From RGIG5612 sp964528825 (GTDB taxonomy: Bacteria; Bacillota; Clostridia; Lachnospirales; Lachnospiraceae), in the NCBI GenBank assembly GCA_964528825.1, contig CAZGVB010000046.1, forward strand, positions 1 to 9,174: a stretch of 9,174 bases of DNA, read 5' to 3'. The position numbers were made by a program, and so were the translations under genes. Of this stretch, positions 6,514 through 9,174 are shown in pieces. Within the stretch, counting starts at the first letter, position 1; the number at the start of each line of letters is the position of its first letter. The notes under the pieces were generated by a model, which was not told the origin of the DNA, did no database searches, and saw only the letters and a list, made by a program, of their open reading frames with translations.

Positions 6514-6520
6514 TTATACT
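6492..6520 (+). promoter_or_regulatory. Probable thiT promoter
   Basis: TTGCAT (6492-6497) and TATACT (6515-6520, five of six matches) are 17 bases apart. The implied transcription start, near 6527, falls about ten bases before the TPP aptamer, which is the expected placement. The same TTGCAT-17-TAT spacing is seen in the asnB promoter candidate. Confidence 0.5.
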
Positions 6521-6536
6521 TTAGCAGAATAATATA

Positions 6537-6652
6537 TCACTGGGGGAGCTGGCGCTGAGAGTGCGTGCCCGGCCTCAAGATCCTATCTGAGACTGTCCGT
6601 CACGCAGACCCTTATGACCTGATCCGGGTAATACCGGCGAAGGGAAGTTGAG
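6537..6652 (+). ncRNA. TPP riboswitch (THI element)
   Basis: The conserved aptamer parts are all readable in order: GGGGGAGCTGG at 6542, GCTGAGA at 6554-6560, an enlarged P3 arm in which GCGTG pairs with CACGC (about 6563 and 6601) with an inner CTCA/TGAG stem, then ACCCTTATGACCTGATC at 6608-6624, the P5 stem CCGG-GTAATA-CCGG, and GAAGGGAAG closing the core. Thiamin pyrophosphate binds this RNA and lowers expression of the gene behind it. Here that gene is the thiamin transporter thiT, which is the expected logic: take up thiamin only when the cofactor is scarce. The outer P1 pairing is imperfect, so the exact ends are approximate. Confidence 0.96.
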
Positions 6653-6689
6653 ACTTGTCATATACCGACAGGAATTTATCTCGCCACAC

Positions 6690-6716
6690 CCTCCTATATC
6701 CAAAGGAGGTTTTTTT
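6690..6716 (+). promoter_or_regulatory. Riboswitch expression platform: Shine-Dalgarno-sequestering hairpin with U-run
   Basis: CCTCCT (6690-6695) can pair fully with AGGAGG (6704-6709), the ribosome binding site of thiT, leaving an eight-base loop; seven T residues follow (6710-6716) right up to the ATG at 6717. Formation of the stem would block ribosome binding, and the stem plus U-run also has the shape of a weak terminator. A small stem between aptamer and this element (6654-6659 with 6667-6672) may help switching. Confidence 0.65.
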
Positions 6717-7394
6717 ATGCAATTTATTACCGAAGACGGCGGCCTTACAGGAGCCGGATATGCGCTGTTCATTGCCTTGGCGATCATCGCATTCGTGGTG
6801 GCCGTTATCCTTGCAAGGCACTTTTCACACAAAAGTACCTCATCAAAAAAGAGCGGCATGTCCGCAAAACAGCTTGCCTTTTGCGCCATGGGACTCGCGC
6901 TTGCTTACGTAACTTCTTATGTAAAGCTATTTGAAATGCCCTACGGCGGCAGCGTGACACTCTTTTCCATGCTTTTTATTGTCCTTGTGGCCAATTGGTA
7001 CGGAGTCGGCACAGGACTTCTGGTCGGCTTTGCCTATGGCATTTTGCAATTCATCCAGGAGCCGTATTTCCTGACCTTCTTCCAGGTATGCTGTGATTAT
7101 CTGTTTGCCTTCACCGCCCTCGGACTCGCAGGTCTGTTCGGAAATAAGAAAAACGGGCTATTGAAGGGATATATACTCGGTGCCCTGGTGCGTCTGTTCT
7201 TCCATGTGCTCGGAGGATATATTTATTGGATGGATTATATGCCGGAATCCTTCCCTCAGGCTATATCCTTCCTCTATCCTATCGTATACAACGGCTCATT
7301 CATATTGGCAGAGGGCGTCATCACTTGCATCGTAATATCGATCCCTCCTGTAAAGAAGGCTCTTGCGAAGGTGAAAAGCTTTGCCTTAGACTGA
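6717..7394 (+). CDS. thiT: ECF-type thiamin transporter substrate-binding subunit ThiT
   Basis: ThiT is the membrane S-component that captures thiamin and works with the shared EcfA/EcfA'/EcfT energising module (not encoded here). The 225-residue protein has ThiT landmarks: KLFEMPYGGSVTLFSML (70-86), a glycine-rich YGVGTGLLVGFAYG helix, QEPY at 114-117, HVLGGYIYW at 163-171 and YNGSFILAEG at 191-200. Glu115, His163, Trp171 and Asn192 are the likely counterparts of the thiamin-contacting residues known in the Lactococcus protein; the His-to-Trp spacing of eight is identical. It is longer than the usual ~180-190 residues because of an extra N-terminal hydrophobic helix (about 13-33) and a basic Ser/Lys linker. 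The ATG at 6717 is chosen because AGGAGG lies seven bases upstream; an in-frame upstream extension to 6648 would run through the riboswitch. The TPP riboswitch confirms the function. Confidence 0.94.
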   Translation: MQFITEDGGLTGAGYALFIALAIIAFVVAVILARHFSHKSTSSKKSGMSAKQLAFCAMGLALAYVTSYVKLFEMPYGGSVTLFSMLFIVLVANWYGVGTGLLVGFAYGILQFIQEPYFLTFFQVCCDYLFAFTALGLAGLFGNKKNGLLKGYILGALVRLFFHVLGGYIYWMDYMPESFPQAISFLYPIVYNGSFILAEGVITCIVISIPPVKKALAKVKSFALD

Positions 7395-7419
7395 GTTTTT
7401 CGCCTTGAAACAGCCAAAG

Positions 7420-7450
7420 CGTCCCCAAAAAGTCTGTCTTTTTGGGGACG
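7420..7450. terminator. Bidirectional terminator between convergent thiT and iorAB
   Basis: A perfect 12-bp inverted repeat, CGTCCCCAAAAA (7420-7431) and TTTTTGGGGACG (7439-7450), loop of seven bases. The A-run and T-run are inside the stem, so the fold works on either strand. It lies 26 bases after the thiT stop and 67 bases after the iorB stop. Confidence 0.85.
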
Positions 7451-7516
7451 ATACATTTTCAGGAAATCTTTTTCACTTTGCAGATTTTTTATGAATTATT
7501 TCGATTATAGATTTCC

Positions 7517-8092
7517 TTATGAATTCCTTCCGAGCTGGAATGCCTTATGATTCAGTTCCCTGAATTTTTCGGGAACTACCGCGTCCAATGCTTCCTCCCA
7601 TGCCTCCAGCGGAAAATCATAATATTTTGAGAGCCTTCCCATGAGAACGATATTTACGGCCTTTTCCGATCCGGCCTCTCTTGCAAGAGCAAGGCAGTCC
7701 ATAGCATCTACTCTTGCGCCCGTATCCTTGATCTTTTCTATCACATTCTCGGGATATGATGCTGCACCTGTTATGACAGGCATCGGGTTGATCTGCTGAG
7801 TATTGGTGATGATCATCCCATCCTTCTTCAGATAAGGAAGCCACCTCGCGGCCTCAAGTGCCTCAAATGAGATGATATAGTCACTCTCGCCCAGCTCAAG
7901 CAGCGGTGAGCATACCTCATCTCCGTATCTTACATATGTGACCACGCTGCCGCCGCGCTGGCTCATGCCATGCACCTCGGATACCTTCACATCAAATCCC
8001 TGCGACATATAGATCTGACCCAGCATCTTGCTGGCAAGCAATGTTCCCTGTCCGCCTACGCCGACTATCATGATATTTTTTGTCTCTGTCAT
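7517..8092 (-). CDS. iorB: Indolepyruvate ferredoxin oxidoreductase, beta subunit
   Basis: The small subunit of the enzyme that oxidatively decarboxylates arylpyruvates (from Trp, Phe, Tyr transamination) to aryl-acetyl-CoA, passing electrons to ferredoxin. The 191-residue protein belongs to the gamma-domain family of 2-oxoacid:ferredoxin oxidoreductases: IMIVGVGGQGTLLASKML near residues 8-25 is the nucleotide-type glycine loop, followed by VKVSEVHGMSQRGGSV with the family-typical MSQRGG, and LMGRLSKYY later. The ATG at 8092 is preferred because GGGAGG lies six bases before it; an ATG at 8110 overlapping the iorA stop (ATGA) is in frame but has no good site. iorA is immediately upstream, so the two are one transcript ending at the shared terminator. 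The oxygen-sensitive chemistry fits an anaerobe. Confidence 0.93.
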   Translation of the reverse strand: MTETKNIMIVGVGGQGTLLASKMLGQIYMSQGFDVKVSEVHGMSQRGGSVVTYVRYGDEVCSPLLELGESDYIISFEALEAARWLPYLKKDGMIITNTQQINPMPVITGAASYPENVIEKIKDTGARVDAMDCLALAREAGSEKAVNIVLMGRLSKYYDFPLEAWEEALDAVVPEKFRELNHKAFQLGRNS

Positions 8093-8106
8093 CTTGCGCC
8101 TCCCTG

Positions 8107-9174
8107 TCATGCCTCTGTGCCATTGCTGCCGTCAAGGATCGCACCGAATCCGCACATCTGACTGCATACTCTGCAGCCTACGCATTGAGTCGGATCGATG
8201 AGTGCCTTGCCGTTTGCAAAGGATATTGCCGGACATCCTATCCTCATACAGGATCTGCAGCCCTTGCAGGCATTGGGATCGATACGTAACGGCGGCTTGC
8301 GCTTTACATATTTAAGGAGTGCACACGGACGTCTGCTTATGATGACAGACGGTGCCTGCGCAGCGAGCTCCTCCTTCAATACCTTGTCGCACTGTGCAAG
8401 ATCATACGGGTCTACTATCCTTACCCTGTCCTTATCAAAGCCCACGGCATGGCAAAGTTCGACTATATTTATCTGAGCAGCCGGCTCACCGCGAAGATTG
8501 TAGCCGGTGGTCGGATTTTGCTGATGTCCCGTCATGCCCGTTATAGAATTGTCCAATATCACGGAGACGCTGTTGCTGCCGTTATATGCTATATTCGCAA
8601 GGCCCGTCATGCCGGAATGCGCAAAGGTCGAGTCACCTATGACACCTACCGTATGTCTGCATGACTCCTCACCTCTTGCTTTGTTAAATCCATGCATTCC
8701 CGATAACGAGGCTCCCATGCATACATTCAGATCCATGGCATTTAACGGCGCTACCGCACCGAGCGTATAGCAGCCTATATCTCCGTATACCATGCAATTG
8801 TTCTTCTTTAATGCATAAAAGATGCCTCTGTGCGGACAGCCCGGACACATCACAGGCGGCCTTGCGGGTATCTGTTCGTCTATGCTGCGATATTCCTTTG
8901 CAGGAAGCTGCATGCACTCGGCAACTATCCTCTGTGACAGCTCTCCCACTAATGGGAACAGGCTCTTGCCCTCTGCCTGTACGCCTATCTTCCTGCAATG
9001 ATCCTCTATGATAGGATCCAGCTCCTCTATGACGATCACCTTATCCACAGATGCCGCAAAATCCTTTATCTTTTTTACGGGAAGCGGGTTGATCATGCCA
9101 AGCTTCAGGATGCTGTAGCGTCCGCCAAGCACCTCTCTGGCATATTGATAGCTTGTAGATGAGGTGATGATACC
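8107..9174 (-). CDS. iorA: Indolepyruvate ferredoxin oxidoreductase, alpha subunit (C-terminal part, cut by window edge)
   Basis: The large catalytic subunit; the frame is open to the right edge and 355 residues are visible of a protein usually near 580-600. It begins within the transketolase C-terminal-like domain (VLGGRYSILKLGMINPLPVKKI, cited by its start VLGGRYSILKLG). Then comes PVMCPGCPHRGIFYAL, the thiamin diphosphate domain with YGDIGCYTLG, and VIGDSTFAHSGMTG through DNSITGMTG, the GDS...N motif that binds the Mg-diphosphate. At the end is a two-cluster ferredoxin domain: CKGCRSCMRIGCP (CxxCxxC-x4-CP, the spacing typical of IorA) and CVGCRVCSQMCGFG, each for one 4Fe-4S cluster. The stop overlaps an alternative iorB start, and iorB begins 14 bases further on. 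Because this enzyme needs thiamin diphosphate, it is a plausible client of the thiamin uptake gene next door, though the two units are convergent and separately controlled. Confidence 0.95.
   Translation of the reverse strand, partial: GIITSSTSYQYAREVLGGRYSILKLGMINPLPVKKIKDFAASVDKVIVIEELDPIIEDHCRKIGVQAEGKSLFPLVGELSQRIVAECMQLPAKEYRSIDEQIPARPPVMCPGCPHRGIFYALKKNNCMVYGDIGCYTLGAVAPLNAMDLNVCMGASLSGMHGFNKARGEESCRHTVGVIGDSTFAHSGMTGLANIAYNGSNSVSVILDNSITGMTGHQQNPTTGYNLRGEPAAQINIVELCHAVGFDKDRVRIVDPYDLAQCDKVLKEELAAQAPSVIISRRPCALLKYVKRKPPLRIDPNACKGCRSCMRIGCPAISFANGKALIDPTQCVGCRVCSQMCGFGAILDGSNGTEA

Noticed and set aside
6405..6524. A 39-codon plus-strand open frame (ATG at 6405) in the asnB-thiT gap, and a 47-codon open frame on the opposite strand
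   Set aside because: No ribosome binding site for either; the minus frame lacks an ATG at its beginning; both run through the inverted repeat and repeat block. Openness is better explained by the repeats.
6648..6716. Upstream in-frame start for thiT at 6648
   Set aside because: It would translate the end of the riboswitch aptamer and the switching hairpin, and no ribosome binding site precedes it.
7461..7517. Inverted pair AGGAAATC / GATTTCCT after iorB
   Set aside because: Only eight base pairs separated by about 40 AT-rich bases; the strong hairpin at 7420-7450 already explains termination.
8093..8110. Longer iorB start overlapping the iorA stop
   Set aside because: The ATGA overlap is attractive, but the clear GGGAGG lies between the two ATGs and fits only the downstream one.
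1..9174. Mobile element, CRISPR, toxin-antitoxin or biosynthetic cluster
   Set aside because: No transposase, integrase, repeat-spacer array, paired small toxin gene or clustered tailoring enzymes are seen on either strand.

Overview
The window looks like the chromosome of a Gram-positive anaerobe, most likely a Lachnospiraceae-type clostridium. The grounds are a pth-mfd gene pair in Firmicutes order, an ECF thiamin transporter subunit (ThiT) behind a TPP riboswitch, an oxygen-sensitive indolepyruvate:ferredoxin oxidoreductase, strong AGGAGG ribosome binding sites and heavy ATA (Ile) use. Family and species are inferred from gene content, not from a marker gene. No plasmid, phage, transposon, CRISPR or defence gene is seen.

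Layout. (1) Bases 1-3768, minus strand: an operon-like run ogt - YczE-like membrane protein - nitroreductase - broken GNAT acetyltransferase remnant - pth - mfd (mfd runs off the left edge). A sigma-A-like promoter precedes ogt, and its genes handle alkylated DNA (Ogt), peptidyl-tRNA recycling (Pth) and transcription-coupled repair (Mfd). (2) Bases 3879-4464, minus strand: a single cupin gene with a near-consensus promoter, a 5'-UTR hairpin, highly biased codons and its own terminator. (3) Bases 4512-6513, plus strand: asnB (glutamine-dependent asparagine synthetase), preceded by a very long terminator-like RNA hairpin between its probable promoter and its start codon. (4) Bases 6327-6536: a gene-free stretch with degenerate repeats and a palindrome that overlaps the probable thiT promoter. 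(5) Bases 6537-7394, plus strand: TPP riboswitch, a hairpin hiding the Shine-Dalgarno sequence, and thiT. (6) Bases 7420-7450: a terminator shared by convergent units. (7) Bases 7517-9174, minus strand: iorB and the 3' part of iorA (runs off the right edge).

Most genes are familiar housekeeping or metabolic functions. The points most worth a second look are regulatory: the asnB leader hairpin, the repeat/palindrome region before thiT, the riboswitch expression platform, and a strongly expressed cupin that has lost the usual metal-binding histidines. The GNAT remnant is a clear case of local gene decay. I did not find convincing evidence of a wholly new multi-gene system.
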